Shown in pieces: positions 36,660-46,111 of a stretch of 64,000 bases of DNA (positions are counted from its first letter, which is position 1; each line of letters opens with the position of its first letter). The DNA is taken from the NCBI GenBank assembly GCA_900764695.1, contig CAAFOY010000030.1, forward strand, positions 1 to 64,000. Reading direction: 5' to 3'. The notes below the pieces were generated by a model that worked only from the letters and a program-made list of their open reading frames with translations, was not told the DNA's origin and did not search any database. The translations under genes and the position numbers were made by a program. The DNA comes from Lachnospiraceae bacterium (lineage in GTDB: Bacteria > Bacillota_A > Clostridia > Lachnospirales > Lachnospiraceae).

Positions 36660-37799
36660 ATGAACTTTTTAGATACACTGGAAAACTTGGTTAATCAGAC
36701 AGCATTTATGAGCCTTACTGTAGGCAACTATATAATGATTGTCGTTGCTTGTGTTTTCCTATATTTAGCAATAAAGAAAGGATATGAACCTTTACTTTTG
36801 GTTCCTATCGCTTTTGGTATGCTTTTAGTAAATATGTATCCTGACATCATGAAAGCTCCTGCTGACGGCGAAGCAGGTGGGTTACTTCATTACTTCTATT
36901 TATTAGATGAATGGAGTATTTTACCATCTCTTATTTTCATGGGTGTAGGTGCAATGACAGACTTTGGACCACTTATTGCAAATCCAAAGAGCTTCCTTCT
37001 TGGAGCAGCAGCTCAGTTCGGTATTTACTCAGCATACTTCCTGGCTATTTTAATGGGATTCAACGGTATGGCAGCTGCCGCTATTTCAATTATCGGTGGT
37101 GCTGACGGACCTACATCAATCTTCCTTGCAGGTAAGCTTGGACAGACTGATTTAATGGGACCTATTGCCGTTGCGGCATATTCATATATGTCATTGGTTC
37201 CAATTATTCAGCCACCTATTATGAAATTATTTACAACTGAAAAAGAAAGAAAGATTAAGATGGAACAGCTTAGACCTGTTTCACAGCTTGAAAAAATCTT
37301 ATTCCCTATCATAGTTACAATTGTTGTAGTTATGATTTTACCAACAACAGCACCATTGGTTGGTATGCTTATGTTAGGTAACTTATTCAGAGAATCAGGT
37401 GTTGTAAAACAGTTACAGGAAACAGCATCAAACGCACTTATGTACATTGTAGTTATTCTGCTTGGTACAAGTGTAGGTGCAACAACTAGTGCAGAAGCAT
37501 TCTTAAATGTTGCAACATTAAAGATTGTAGTATTAGGTTTAGTTGCATTTGCAGTTGGTACAGCGGCAGGTGTATTGTTCGGAAAACTTATGTGTGTTGC
37601 CACACATGGAAAAGTAAATCCATTAATTGGTTCAGCAGGTGTTTCTGCCGTACCAATGGCAGCCAGAGTTTCACAGAAGGTTGGGGCAGAAGCTGACCCT
37701 ACTAACTTCCTTTTAATGCACGCTATGGGACCTAACGTTGCCGGAGTTATTGGTACTGCGGTTGCTGCAGGTACATTTATGGCTATATTTGGCGTTTAA
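36660..37799 (+). CDS. Sodium-ion-translocating decarboxylase beta subunit
   Basis: A 379-residue integral membrane protein with about nine to ten helices. Family marks are GVGAMTDFGPLIANPKSFLLG split near 98-118, GAAAQFGIY, and IIGGADGPTSIFLAGKLG (about 143-160), which carries the conserved Asp of the Na+ site. It decarboxylates carboxybiotin and exports Na+ (OadB/MmdB/GcdB family). AGGAGGT lies before the ATG. The stop is 23 nt before the oadA-like start, so the two are probably co-translated. Confidence 0.95.
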   Translation: MNFLDTLENLVNQTAFMSLTVGNYIMIVVACVFLYLAIKKGYEPLLLVPIAFGMLLVNMYPDIMKAPADGEAGGLLHYFYLLDEWSILPSLIFMGVGAMTDFGPLIANPKSFLLGAAAQFGIYSAYFLAILMGFNGMAAAAISIIGGADGPTSIFLAGKLGQTDLMGPIAVAAYSYMSLVPIIQPPIMKLFTTEKERKIKMEQLRPVSQLEKILFPIIVTIVVVMILPTTAPLVGMLMLGNLFRESGVVKQLQETASNALMYIVVILLGTSVGATTSAEAFLNVATLKIVVLGLVAFAVGTAAGVLFGKLMCVATHGKVNPLIGSAGVSAVPMAARVSQKVGAEADPTNFLLMHAMGPNVAGVIGTAVAAGTFMAIFGV

Positions 37800-37822
37800 T
37801 ATTGATAACGGAGGAAAATAAA

Positions 37823-39229
37823 ATGGCAGAAAAAAGACCAGTAAAAATTACTGAAACAATATTACGTGATGCTCATCAGTCATTGATTGCCACAAGAATG
37901 CCTACTGAAGAAATGCTTCCAATTATCGACAAAATGGATAAAGTTGGATATCATGCAGTAGAATGCTGGGGCGGTGCAACATTTGATGCTTCACTTAGAT
38001 TTTTAAAAGAAGATCCATGGGAAAGACTTAGAAAGTTAAGAGATGGATTTAAGAATACAAAATTACAGATGCTTTTCAGAGGACAGAACATTTTAGGATA
38101 TAGCCATTATTCAGATGATGTTGTTGAATACTTTGTTCAGAAGTCATTAGCAAACGGAATTGACATTATCAGAATTTTTGATTGTTTAAATGACTTAAGA
38201 AACCTTGAAACAGCAGTTAAAGCAGCTAATAAAGAAGGCGGACATGCACAGATAGCTCTTTCATACACATTAGGTGATGCTTACACACTTGATTATTGGA
38301 AAGAAACAGCTAAGAGAATCGAAGATATGGGTGCTAACTCACTTTGTATCAAAGATATGGCAGGTCTTCTTACACCTTACAAGGCTACAGAATTAGTACA
38401 GGCTTTAAGAGAAGGTACAGACATTCCAATTGACCTTCATACACATTACACATCAGGTGTAGCAGCTATGACATACTTAAAGGCTGTAGAAGCAGGATGT
38501 GATATTATTGATACAGCTATTTCACCATTCTCAATGGGTACATCTCAGCCTGCAACGGAAGTTATGGTTGAAACATTTAAGGGTACACCATATGATACAG
38601 GCTTAGATCAGAAATTATTAAAGGAAATTGCTGATTACTTCAAACCTTACAGAGAAGAATGCTTATCTAACGGATTATTAAATCCAAAGGTTATGGGTGT
38701 TAATATTAATACACTTCTTTATCAGGTACCAGGTGGAATGCTTTCAAACCTTGTTTCACAGTTAGATGAAATGGGAGCATCAGATAAGTTCGAACAGGTA
38801 TTAGAAGAAGTTCCTAGAGTTCGTAAGGACTTTGGTGAACCACCTCTTGTAACACCTTCAAGCCAGATTGTAGGTACACAGGCAGTTCTTAACGTAGTTA
38901 TGGGCGAAAGATATAAGATGATTAACCAGCAGGCTAAGGATTTACTTGCAGGTAAATATGGTCAGACTGTTAAGCCTTTCAATCCTGAAGTACAGAAGAA
39001 GGCTATCGGTGATGCAGAACCTATTACATGCAGACCTGCAGATTTGTTAGAGCCATCACTTGAAAAATATGAAAAAGAATGTGCACAGTGGAAACAGCAG
39101 GATGAAGATGTATTATCATATGCGTTATTCCCACAGGTTGCAAAAGAATTCTTTGAATATAGAGAAGCTCAGCAGACTAAGGTTGATCAGTCTATAGCAG
39201 ACAAAGAAAACGGAGCTTATCCGGTTTAA
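37823..39229 (+). CDS. oadA: Oxaloacetate decarboxylase alpha / pyruvate carboxylase B-type carboxyltransferase
   Basis: A 468-residue TIM-barrel carboxyltransferase (5S type). ETILRDAHQSLIATRM (about 11-26), the carbamylated Lys region SLCIKDMAGLL (about 180) and the metal-binding DLHTHYTSG (about 206-214) are present. It takes the carboxyl group from oxaloacetate onto biotin and releases pyruvate. It ends without a biotinyl domain, which is supplied by the carrier at 36256-36627. I chose the ATG at 37823, which has GGAGG before it; the frame from 37802 does not. With the 12S-like subunit upstream, the operon has two distinct carboxyltransferases for one pump. Confidence 0.9.
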   Translation: MAEKRPVKITETILRDAHQSLIATRMPTEEMLPIIDKMDKVGYHAVECWGGATFDASLRFLKEDPWERLRKLRDGFKNTKLQMLFRGQNILGYSHYSDDVVEYFVQKSLANGIDIIRIFDCLNDLRNLETAVKAANKEGGHAQIALSYTLGDAYTLDYWKETAKRIEDMGANSLCIKDMAGLLTPYKATELVQALREGTDIPIDLHTHYTSGVAAMTYLKAVEAGCDIIDTAISPFSMGTSQPATEVMVETFKGTPYDTGLDQKLLKEIADYFKPYREECLSNGLLNPKVMGVNINTLLYQVPGGMLSNLVSQLDEMGASDKFEQVLEEVPRVRKDFGEPPLVTPSSQIVGTQAVLNVVMGERYKMINQQAKDLLAGKYGQTVKPFNPEVQKKAIGDAEPITCRPADLLEPSLEKYEKECAQWKQQDEDVLSYALFPQVAKEFFEYREAQQTKVDQSIADKENGAYPV

Positions 39230-39274
39230 TATTTAGAATAAATTTTGTAATATTGAATTAGATTATTCATTAAG

Positions 39275-39299
39275 AAAAGGGGCAGTTAATGCCCCTTTT
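39275..39299 (+). terminator. Terminator after the decarboxylase operon
   Basis: A perfect 10-bp stem, aaaaggggca (39275-39284) with tgcccctttt (39290-39299), has a 5-nt loop. The T run is within the 3' arm and is short. Confidence 0.7.
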
Positions 39300-39327
39300 A
39301 CTTTAATGAAAAAGATTGTGGAGAATA

Positions 39328-40557
39328 ATGAGTAAAGTAATAGTAATTGGTGGCGGAGCTGCAGGCATGATGGCTGCAATTGGTGCTGCCTATAATGGAA
39401 ATACAGTAGAATTATTAGAAAAAAATGATAGATTAGGCAAAAAAATATTTATTACAGGAAAGGGCAGATGTAATATTACAAATGCTTCAGATATTCAGAA
39501 CCATTTTGCTAACATTATGAGAAATTCTAAGTTTTTATACAGTGCATACAATAATTTTTCTTACGAAGATATTTGCAATATGATTGAAAGTGCTGGTGTA
39601 AAAACAAAAATTGAAAGAGGAAATAGAGTTTTTCCTGAAAGTGATAAGTCATCAGATGTAATTTGGGCATTAAGCAAAATGATGAAAGACGTTGGTGTAA
39701 ATGTTCATTTGAATAAAAATGTAACAGACGTGTTGCCTGATGCGTCAGGAGTGATAGTTAAGTGCTTTGATGGAAAAGACTTTATGGGAGACAAATGTAT
39801 AATTGCCACAGGTGGTTTGTCTTATCCGTCTACAGGTTCAACCGGTGACGGTTACAAGTTTGCAAAAAATATGGGGCACACAATAGAGGAAACATATCCT
39901 TCATTAGTTCCATTTAACATAAAAGAAGAATATTGTAAAAGATTACAGGGATTATCTCTTAAAAATGTGATTTTAACAATTAAGGATGAAAATGGAAAGG
40001 TACCTTATAGCGAAATGGGCGAAATGTTATTTACACATTTTGGCATAAGTGGTCCTTTAGTTTTATCAGCCAGTGCATATTTAAGTGATACATTAAAAAA
40101 GCATCAATATGTAGGATATATTGACTTAAAACCGGCATTGGATGAAGAAATGCTTGACAAGCGAATTTTGAAAGATTTTCAGGATGGAATTAATAAGAAC
40201 TTTAATAATGCCATTGAAAAACTTTTGCCTAAGAAAATGATACCTGTAATTATAGAGCTTGCAAAAATTAATCCTTATAAGAAAGTTCACGAGATAACAA
40301 AGGAAGAACGGGAAAATCTTGTGAAAATCATCAAGAATCTTCCGGTTCACATTTCAGGAACAAGAGGATATAATGAGGCAATAATTACAAAGGGAGGAAT
40401 TTCAACCAAAGAAATTAATCCTAAAACAATGGAATCAAAAATTATGCCTAATATATACTTTGTAGGCGAAGTTCTTGACCTTGATGCAATGACAGGAGGA
40501 TATAATCTTCAGATTGCATGGAGTACAGGATATCTTGCAGGAAACAGTATTTATTAA
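39328..40557 (+). CDS. HI0933-family NAD(P)/FAD-dependent oxidoreductase (BaiN-like)
   Basis: A 409-residue flavoprotein. The FAD-binding GGGAAGMMAAIGAA lies at about residues 8-21, then GKKIFITGKGRCNITN (about 39-54), ATGGLSYPSTGSTGDGY (about 150-166) and C-terminal GEVLDLDAMTGGYNLQIAW (about 382-400). This is the HI0933/YhiN family; some members (BaiN) reduce bile-acid intermediates, but no specific substrate can be claimed here. TGGAGA lies before the ATG at 39328. It precedes cmk with a 71-bp spacer, an order common in Clostridia. Confidence 0.88.
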   Translation: MSKVIVIGGGAAGMMAAIGAAYNGNTVELLEKNDRLGKKIFITGKGRCNITNASDIQNHFANIMRNSKFLYSAYNNFSYEDICNMIESAGVKTKIERGNRVFPESDKSSDVIWALSKMMKDVGVNVHLNKNVTDVLPDASGVIVKCFDGKDFMGDKCIIATGGLSYPSTGSTGDGYKFAKNMGHTIEETYPSLVPFNIKEEYCKRLQGLSLKNVILTIKDENGKVPYSEMGEMLFTHFGISGPLVLSASAYLSDTLKKHQYVGYIDLKPALDEEMLDKRILKDFQDGINKNFNNAIEKLLPKKMIPVIIELAKINPYKKVHEITKEERENLVKIIKNLPVHISGTRGYNEAIITKGGISTKEINPKTMESKIMPNIYFVGEVLDLDAMTGGYNLQIAWSTGYLAGNSIY

Positions 40558-40628
40558 TTAGTAAAAAAATGGTATAGTAATAAAGTAATTGTCAGACTGC
40601 AAAAGCAGCCGGTGAAAAAGGAGTAGTT

Positions 40629-41282
40629 ATGTATAATATAGCAATTGATGGACCTGCAGGAGCAGGAAAAAGCACAATAGCAAAAATAGTTGCAAAAGAA
40701 TTAGGTTATATTTATGTTGATACAGGTGCAATGTACAGAACAATGGCACTTGCATGTTACAGAGCAGGAATTAAATCTGACCAGAAGGAAGAAGTTATTG
40801 AAAAATGCAAGAGTGTGGATGTATCTTTAGGATATGAAAACGGCACACAGAAGGTTTATCTTAATGGAGAAGATGTAAGTATTGAAATCAGACAGGAAGT
40901 TATAGGAAATATGACTAGTGCAATAGCTGTTTATGGACCTGTAAGAGAGATTTTAGTTAAAATGCAACAGGAACTTGCAGCAAAGAATAACGTTGTAATG
41001 GATGGACGTGATATTGGAACGGCAGTACTTCCAAATGCTGATTTAAAGATATATTTAACAGCAAGTTCAAGAACAAGAGCTGAAAGAAGATATAAGGAAC
41101 TTGTTGAAAAGGGACAGAAATGTAATATTGATGATATTGAAAAGGATATCATCGACAGAGATTACAGAGATATGCACAGAGAGGTCTCTCCTTTGGTACA
41201 GTCAGAAGATGCTGTTCTTGTGGAATCATCAGATATGACTATTGAACAGGTAGTTGAAGCAATTACAAAATTAGTAAAATAA
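40629..41282 (+). CDS. cmk: Cytidylate kinase
   Basis: A 217-residue CMP/dCMP kinase. The P-loop GPAGAGKST lies at about residues 7-15, the NMP-binding DTGAMYRTMAL at about 33-43, and GRDIGTAVLPNADLKIYLTA at about 124-143. The length is normal. AAAGGAG lies before the ATG. The order flavoprotein-cmk-ispH-rpsA is usual for Clostridia and joins pyrimidine nucleotides, isoprenoids and translation. Confidence 0.96.
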   Translation: MYNIAIDGPAGAGKSTIAKIVAKELGYIYVDTGAMYRTMALACYRAGIKSDQKEEVIEKCKSVDVSLGYENGTQKVYLNGEDVSIEIRQEVIGNMTSAIAVYGPVREILVKMQQELAAKNNVVMDGRDIGTAVLPNADLKIYLTASSRTRAERRYKELVEKGQKCNIDDIEKDIIDRDYRDMHREVSPLVQSEDAVLVESSDMTIEQVVEAITKLVK

Positions 41283-41322
41283 TTTTGTACATTCAAATGA
41301 ATGTAGAGTAATGGAGAGAAAT

Positions 41323-42168
41323 ATGGAAATTACGGTGGCAAAAAGTGCCGGATTCTGCTTTGGAGTTCAAAGAGCAGTTGACAGTGTTTATAAAGAATTG
41401 GAGGAGAATTCAGGAAAAATATACACCTTTGGTCCAATAATTCATAATGAACAGGTAGTTGAAGACCTTAATAAAAAAGGCATCGAAGTTATAGATACTG
41501 TGGAACAGCTTAAGGAAATTAAAGAAGGAACAGTTGTTATACGTTCCCACGGCGTTGCAAAAGAAATATATGATGTTTTGGAACAACAGAAATTAAAAGT
41601 GGTTGATGCAACATGTCCTTTTGTAAAGAAAATTCACAATATTGTTTTGGATGAAAGTAATAACGGTAAGACCATAATTATTATTGGAAATGACAATCAT
41701 CCTGAAGTTGAAGGTATAAAAGGATGGGTAAATGGAGAAGTTATTGTTATAAATAAAGAAGAACAGATTGAAAAACTGAGTTTACCGGAACAAACTAAAG
41801 CGTGTATTGTGTCCCAGACGACATTTAACCACAATAAATTTAAATATTTAGTTGAAATTATAAGAAAAAAGGGGTATGATATTACTGTTGTAAATACGAT
41901 TTGCAATGCTACACATGTAAGACAGGTTGAGGCCCAGAAAATTTCATCCAAAGTTGATGGGATGATTGTAATTGGTGGAAAGAACAGTTCCAATACTCAG
42001 AAGCTTTATGACATATGTCGAAATGAGTGTGAGAATACTTTCTATGTACAGACGGTGAAAGACTTAAATTTACATGAATTGAAATCATTGAAGTCTATAG
42101 GTATTACAGCAGGGGCATCCACCCCAAAGAATATTATTGAGGAGGTTCGTACTGAATGTCAGAAATGA
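41323..42168 (+). CDS. ispH: 4-hydroxy-3-methylbut-2-enyl diphosphate reductase
   Basis: A 281-residue iron-sulfur enzyme for the last step of the MEP isoprenoid pathway, giving IPP and DMAPP. The three cluster Cys are at about 12 (GFCFGV), 94 (DATCPFV) and 191 (NTICNAT), with SQTTFN and AGASTP near the C-terminus. The start at 41323 has GGAGA upstream. In many Clostridia IspH is fused to ribosomal protein S1; here the stop overlaps the S1 start by 13 nt in another frame, so the genes are separate but surely coupled. Confidence 0.96.
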   Translation: MEITVAKSAGFCFGVQRAVDSVYKELEENSGKIYTFGPIIHNEQVVEDLNKKGIEVIDTVEQLKEIKEGTVVIRSHGVAKEIYDVLEQQKLKVVDATCPFVKKIHNIVLDESNNGKTIIIIGNDNHPEVEGIKGWVNGEVIVINKEEQIEKLSLPEQTKACIVSQTTFNHNKFKYLVEIIRKKGYDITVVNTICNATHVRQVEAQKISSKVDGMIVIGGKNSSNTQKLYDICRNECENTFYVQTVKDLNLHELKSLKSIGITAGASTPKNIIEEVRTECQK

Positions 42169-43253
42169 GTTTTGAACAAATGCTTGATGAAACATTTAAG
42201 ACTATCCATAATGGAGAGGTTCTTGAAGGAAAGGTGATTAGTGTAAGACCTGATGAGGCAGTCCTTAACATTGGTTATAAGGCTGATGGTATTCTTACTA
42301 GCAATGAATACTCTAACACACCGGTAGATCTGACAACTGTAATTTCAGTAGGCGATGAACTGACAGTTAAGGTTCTTAAAGTTAACGATGGTGAAGGACA
42401 GGTTGCATTATCATACAAGAAGCTTGCTGCAGAGAAGGCAAATAAAAGAATTGAAGAAGCTTTTGAAAATAAAGAAGTTCTCAAAGCACCAGTTGTACAG
42501 ATTTTAAAAGGTGGTTTGAGTGTTGATGTTGAAGGTGGCAGAGTATTTATTCCAGCCAGCTTAGTATCAGATGCATTTGAAAGAGATTTAGATAAGTATC
42601 TTAATCAGGAAATTGAATTTGTAGTTACAGAATTTAATCCTAAGAAGAGAAGAATTATCGGTGACAGAAAGCAGTTAATCGTAGCTGAAAAAGAAGCAGC
42701 TAAGAAAGCTTTATTCGAAAAAATCGAAGTTGGTCAGACAGTAACAGGTGTTGTTAAGAGTGTAGTTGATTTTGGCGCATTTATCGATATCGGTGGTGCA
42801 GATGGTCTGTTACATATTTCAGAAATGTCATGGGGAAGAGTTGGAAATCCTAGAAAACTCTTTAAACCAGGCGATGAAGTAACAGCATTCATTAAAGAAA
42901 TCAATGGCGATAAGATTGCTTTAAGTCTTAAGTTTGAAGATACAAACCCATGGGCTAATGCAAGTGAAAAATTTGCAGTTGGCGTTGTTGTAACTGGCAA
43001 AGTCGCAAGAATGACAGATTTTGGTGCTTTTGTTGAAATTGAACCAGGCGTTGATGCATTATTACATGTATCACAGATTGCAAATCATCACGTTGATAAG
43101 CCATCTGATGAATTAACAATCGGTCAGGAAATCGAAGCTAAGATTGTTGATTTTAACGAAGAAGAAAAGAAGATTAGCTTAAGCATGAAAGCTTTACTTC
43201 CACAGGAAGATGAAACTGATGCAGAAGAAGTTGAAGAAACAACTGAGGAATAA
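42156..43253 (+). CDS. rpsA: Ribosomal protein S1-like protein with four S1 domains
   Basis: A 365-residue RNA-binding protein with four S1 (OB-fold) repeats at about 15-85, 100-170, 186-255 and 272-342, followed by an acidic tail. Domains 3 and 4 are the most canonical (VVKSVVDFGAFIDI, KVARMTDFGAFVEI). In low-GC Gram-positives such proteins resemble E. coli S1 but are shorter; they may help mRNA binding on the 30S subunit. GAGG of the Shine-Dalgarno lies within ispH. A terminator follows the stop. Confidence 0.92.
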   Translation: MSEMSFEQMLDETFKTIHNGEVLEGKVISVRPDEAVLNIGYKADGILTSNEYSNTPVDLTTVISVGDELTVKVLKVNDGEGQVALSYKKLAAEKANKRIEEAFENKEVLKAPVVQILKGGLSVDVEGGRVFIPASLVSDAFERDLDKYLNQEIEFVVTEFNPKKRRIIGDRKQLIVAEKEAAKKALFEKIEVGQTVTGVVKSVVDFGAFIDIGGADGLLHISEMSWGRVGNPRKLFKPGDEVTAFIKEINGDKIALSLKFEDTNPWANASEKFAVGVVVTGKVARMTDFGAFVEIEPGVDALLHVSQIANHHVDKPSDELTIGQEIEAKIVDFNEEEKKISLSMKALLPQEDETDAEEVEETTEE

Positions 43254-43284
43254 TATTATTGAGTTAGATTGACTCGTCATAATA

Positions 43285-43318
43285 ACAAAAAGCAGGCACT
43301 TAGTTGCTTGCTTTTTGT
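43285..43318 (+). terminator. Terminator after rpsA
   Basis: A 14-bp stem with one G-U pair, acaaaaagcaggca (43285-43298) with tgcttgctttttgt (43305-43318), has a 6-nt loop; the T run is part of the 3' arm. Confidence 0.8.
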
Positions 43319-43352
43319 CTTAAAAGATTATTTTGTTAATTAGGGAGTTTAA

Positions 43353-43910
43353 ATGAGAGTTATAGCAGGCAAGGCGAGAAGATTACAACTGAAAACAATT
43401 GATGGTATGGGAACACGCCCAACAACAGACAGAATTAAGGAAACATTATTTAACATGATAAATAACGATATGCCGCAGGCAGTTTTTCTTGATTTGTTTA
43501 GTGGAAGCGGAGCCATTGGCATTGAAGCGTTAAGTCGTGGAGCTTCCAAAACTTATTTTGTTGAGAGTAATAAGAAGGCTGTACAATGCATTAAGGATAA
43601 TTTGAATTTTACAAAATTACAGGATGATGCAGTTGTTATGGCAATGCCTGTGGAAAGAGCATTGAAAGACTTAGAACATAAAGTTAAGTTTGATTTTATA
43701 TTTATGGATCCACCTTATGATAAACTTTATGAAAAAGATGTATTGATTTTTCTTAGCAAATCTGATTTAATAAATAAAAGTTCAAGGATAATCGTTGAAG
43801 CATCTTTGGATACAGATTTTTCATATGCCAGTGAATTAGGATATGAAATAATAAAAGAAAAGGAATATAAGACTAACAAACATGTATTTCTTAAACTTAT
43901 AGGAGAGTGA
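43353..43910 (+). CDS. rsmD: 16S rRNA (guanine966-N2)-methyltransferase
   Basis: A 185-residue SAM-dependent RNA methyltransferase (YlbH/YhhF family). [14 protein letters not shown] at the start, the [14 protein letters not shown] segment, the SAM loop [18 protein letters not shown] (about 47-64) and the catalytic [10 protein letters not shown] (about 118-127) are present. GGGAG lies before the ATG. It is followed by coaD with one base between stop and start, the ylbH-ylbI pair of B. subtilis. Confidence 0.95.
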   Translation: MRVIAGKARRLQLKTIDGMGTRPTTDRIKETLFNMINNDMPQAVFLDLFSGSGAIGIEALSRGASKTYFVESNKKAVQCIKDNLNFTKLQDDAVVMAMPVERALKDLEHKVKFDFIFMDPPYDKLYEKDVLIFLSKSDLINKSSRIIVEASLDTDFSYASELGYEIIKEKEYKTNKHVFLKLIGE

Positions 43911-43911
43911 T

Positions 43912-44409
43912 ATGAGAAGAGCAATTTATCCGGGAAGTTTTGACCCGGTAACCTTTGGTCATCTTGATATTATTAGGAGAGCTTCTAAGATTGTAGATGA
44001 GCTGGTAGTTGGTGTTTTGAATAATAATTCTAAAACGCCGTTGTTTTCAGTAGAAAATCGTGTTAAAATGTTGGAGGAAGTGGTCAGGGATATCCCTAAT
44101 GTGAAGGTTATGTCATTTGAGGGGCTGTTGGTTGACTTTGCTAAGAAGATTGATGCACAGATTATCGTTAGAGGTCTTAGAGCTGTAACGGATTTTGAAT
44201 ATGAGTTACAGATGTCTCAGACTAATTCTATATTGGATGATAATATAGATACTATATTTTTTACAACAAGTCTGGAGTATGCTTACCTTAGTTCAAGTAC
44301 TGTAAGGGAGGCTGCGTTTTATGGAGCTGATATTAGCAGATTTGTTCCGGAAAGTGTTGTTAATCAGGTATATGAAAGATTAAAGGATAAAGGAGAAAAA
44401 AATGAGTAA
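43912..44409 (+). CDS. coaD: Phosphopantetheine adenylyltransferase
   Basis: A 165-residue nucleotidyltransferase for the fourth step of coenzyme A synthesis. The N-terminal [16 protein letters not shown] holds the T/HxGH motif (about 6-21), [15 protein letters not shown] is at about 88-102, and the SSSTVREAA motif at about 125-133. The length is exactly typical. AGGAGAG lies before the ATG. It overlaps the next coiled-coil gene by 8 nt, so the two are coupled. Confidence 0.97.
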   Translation: MRRAIYPGSFDPVTFGHLDIIRRASKIVDELVVGVLNNNSKTPLFSVENRVKMLEEVVRDIPNVKVMSFEGLLVDFAKKIDAQIIVRGLRAVTDFEYELQMSQTNSILDDNIDTIFFTTSLEYAYLSSSTVREAAFYGADISRFVPESVVNQVYERLKDKGEKNE

Positions 44410-44995
44410 GATTGAACAGATTATTACAGAGATAGAGGAATATATTGATAATTGTAAATTTCAGCCATTATCAACATCAAAGATTATCGTAAATAAAGAT
44501 GACATTGATGAATTGTTGGCAGAACTTAGGCTTAGAACACCGGATGAAATTAAGAAGTATCAGAAGATTATTGCTAATAAGGATGCTATCTTAAATGATG
44601 CCAAAGAACGAGCAGAAGCTATGGTTTCAGAAGCTACAGCTCATATTAATCAACTTGTAAGCGAACATGAAATTATGCAGAAAGCTTACGAAGAAGCAAA
44701 CCAGATTATTGAACAGGCTCAGGCAGAAGCTCAGGGGATTTTAGATTCAGCTACAACAGAAGCTAACGATTTAAGAACAAGAGCTATGCAGTATACGGAT
44801 GATATTCTTGCAAATGTTCAGAGCATTTTATCAACAGGTATGGATAGCTTTGAAAGTGCTCAGAACACAATGATGACATCACTTAACAGCTCATTAAACG
44901 TTGTTGTTGAAAGCAGAAAAGAACTTGGCGGAGCTGAGGACGAAGAATCTGTAGAAGACGGTGAAGATGACAATTTATCAGTAGATTTATTATAG
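44402..44995 (+). CDS. Coiled-coil protein of unknown function (annotated in relatives as ATPase subunit H-like)
   Basis: A 197-residue acidic protein, almost wholly helical. Residues about 45-130 form a heptad-rich coiled coil with Ala/Glu/Gln spacing ([18 protein letters not shown]), reminiscent of DivIVA-like or V-ATPase H-like proteins, and the tail (about 172-197) is Asp/Glu-rich. No catalytic motif is seen. Its overlap with coaD and place before ylbJ suggest a housekeeping role, perhaps in the division or cell-pole apparatus, but that is inference only. A long bidirectional terminator follows. Confidence 0.6.
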   Translation: MSKIEQIITEIEEYIDNCKFQPLSTSKIIVNKDDIDELLAELRLRTPDEIKKYQKIIANKDAILNDAKERAEAMVSEATAHINQLVSEHEIMQKAYEEANQIIEQAQAEAQGILDSATTEANDLRTRAMQYTDDILANVQSILSTGMDSFESAQNTMMTSLNSSLNVVVESRKELGGAEDEESVEDGEDDNLSVDLL

Positions 44996-44999
44996 CTTT

Positions 45000-45050
45000 A
45001 AACTACAAGAAGGCAAAAGTACCAGTGTACTTTTGCCTTCTTGTGGTTTA
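45000..45050. terminator. Very long bidirectional hairpin terminator
   Basis: An almost perfect stem of about 23 bp (45000-45022 with 45027-45049, one G-U pair near the base) has a 4-nt loop cagt, A-rich 5' and T-rich 3' ends. It serves the convergent coiled-coil gene and ylbJ. Confidence 0.85.
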
Positions 45051-45073
45051 TGGAACAATTAATAGAAATTCTA

Positions 45074-46006
45074 TTAATTACAAGACATCCATATGAAAAA
45101 TATTATATTGAAAATAAGAAATTGCTCTATTTTTCCAAGAACATAATATTTCTTTAAAGCAGAGTTATTAAGAAAACTAAAGGATTGGAACATAATACTT
45201 AAACCACCTAATATAATGGAAGAACATGTTAAATATATTTTAAGGTACAAATTACTTTCAGTTGATATGTATAATGAAGCGGTGGTTATTTCTGTTAGTC
45301 CAACAATTATATATTTTTGCAGCACCGGTATCTTATTAATGTTAATTATAAAATTAACTAGGATGTTAAAGCAGATAATATATATGCTAAGCTTGGCTAG
45401 GGAATAAAAAGTTGCAAGTATTGAATTGAAAGTAGATTCTGTGTATACAGTGTTGTTATTATTTGTAAATTTTATAAAGCGACTATTAAACAAGCCTGTT
45501 AGTAATGGAGGCAAATAAACAAAAAGAATTATTAACCACGGTGGAATACAGTTATTAAGGCATTTGTTTAATACATAATTTATCAGAAAAGAAATGCTTG
45601 AAATATTACAAAAGGTTATTAAAAGTTTTGCTTCTTTAAAAGAAATATTGTTGGCAGAATACAAATCACTGATTATTTTTGCACCCATAGGATAACCACT
45701 TGTAAAACCGATTATTAAGGCAAAGGTTCCATATTCCGACAATCTCATCAATTTGTTGAAAATGGGGTGAAATATGGCAGAAACTGTAGTACAAAGATTG
45801 TGAGCCTGCATATAGTTAGTAATAAGCATAAAAGGAAGTAGTGAAGGAATAACAGAATACAAGCATATTTTTATTCCCAAAATTACATAATTTGTAATAT
45901 TGACAGAATATATAATACAGCATGCCATGATAAAAAGACATACAAAAGAATACACATATTTTTTTGAGCGTACTGATTTAGAGAGGATTAACATTAAATT
46001 TATCAC
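45074..46006 (-). CDS. ylbJ: YlbJ-like sporulation membrane protein
   Basis: A 310-residue membrane protein with about eight helices and a nucleoside-recognition (Gate) type pattern. The diagnostic part is YSVIPSLLPFMLITNYM, then ALIIGFTSGYPMGAKIISDLY (about 96-116) and LLITFCNISSISFL, as in YlbJ, needed for spore cortex and engulfment-stage development in B. subtilis. ylbJ belongs next to coaD, but here it is inverted. The start is unclear: GTG at 46006 or ATG at 45994, neither with a good ribosome site, so translation may be low or compartment-specific. Confidence 0.78.
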   Translation of the reverse strand: MINLMLILSKSVRSKKYVYSFVCLFIMACCIIYSVNITNYVILGIKICLYSVIPSLLPFMLITNYMQAHNLCTTVSAIFHPIFNKLMRLSEYGTFALIIGFTSGYPMGAKIISDLYSANNISFKEAKLLITFCNISSISFLINYVLNKCLNNCIPPWLIILFVYLPPLLTGLFNSRFIKFTNNNNTVYTESTFNSILATFYSLAKLSIYIICFNILVNFIININKIPVLQKYIIVGLTEITTASLYISTESNLYLKIYLTCSSIILGGLSIMFQSFSFLNNSALKKYYVLGKIEQFLIFNIIFFIWMSCN

Positions 46007-46056
46007 TGTTTTTTATATATAATATTATTAAAAAATTTTTTTATTACTGCTATAGG

Positions 46057-46085
46057 TTGAAAATAATCACAAAATACAATAAAAT
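46057..46085 (+). promoter_or_regulatory. walJ promoter
   Basis: TTGAAA at 46057-46062, a 17-bp spacer and TAAAAT at 46080-46085, 27 bp before the ATG. Confidence 0.65.
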
Positions 46086-46111
46086 GTATGGGAAAGTTTA
46101 GAGGTGCACAA

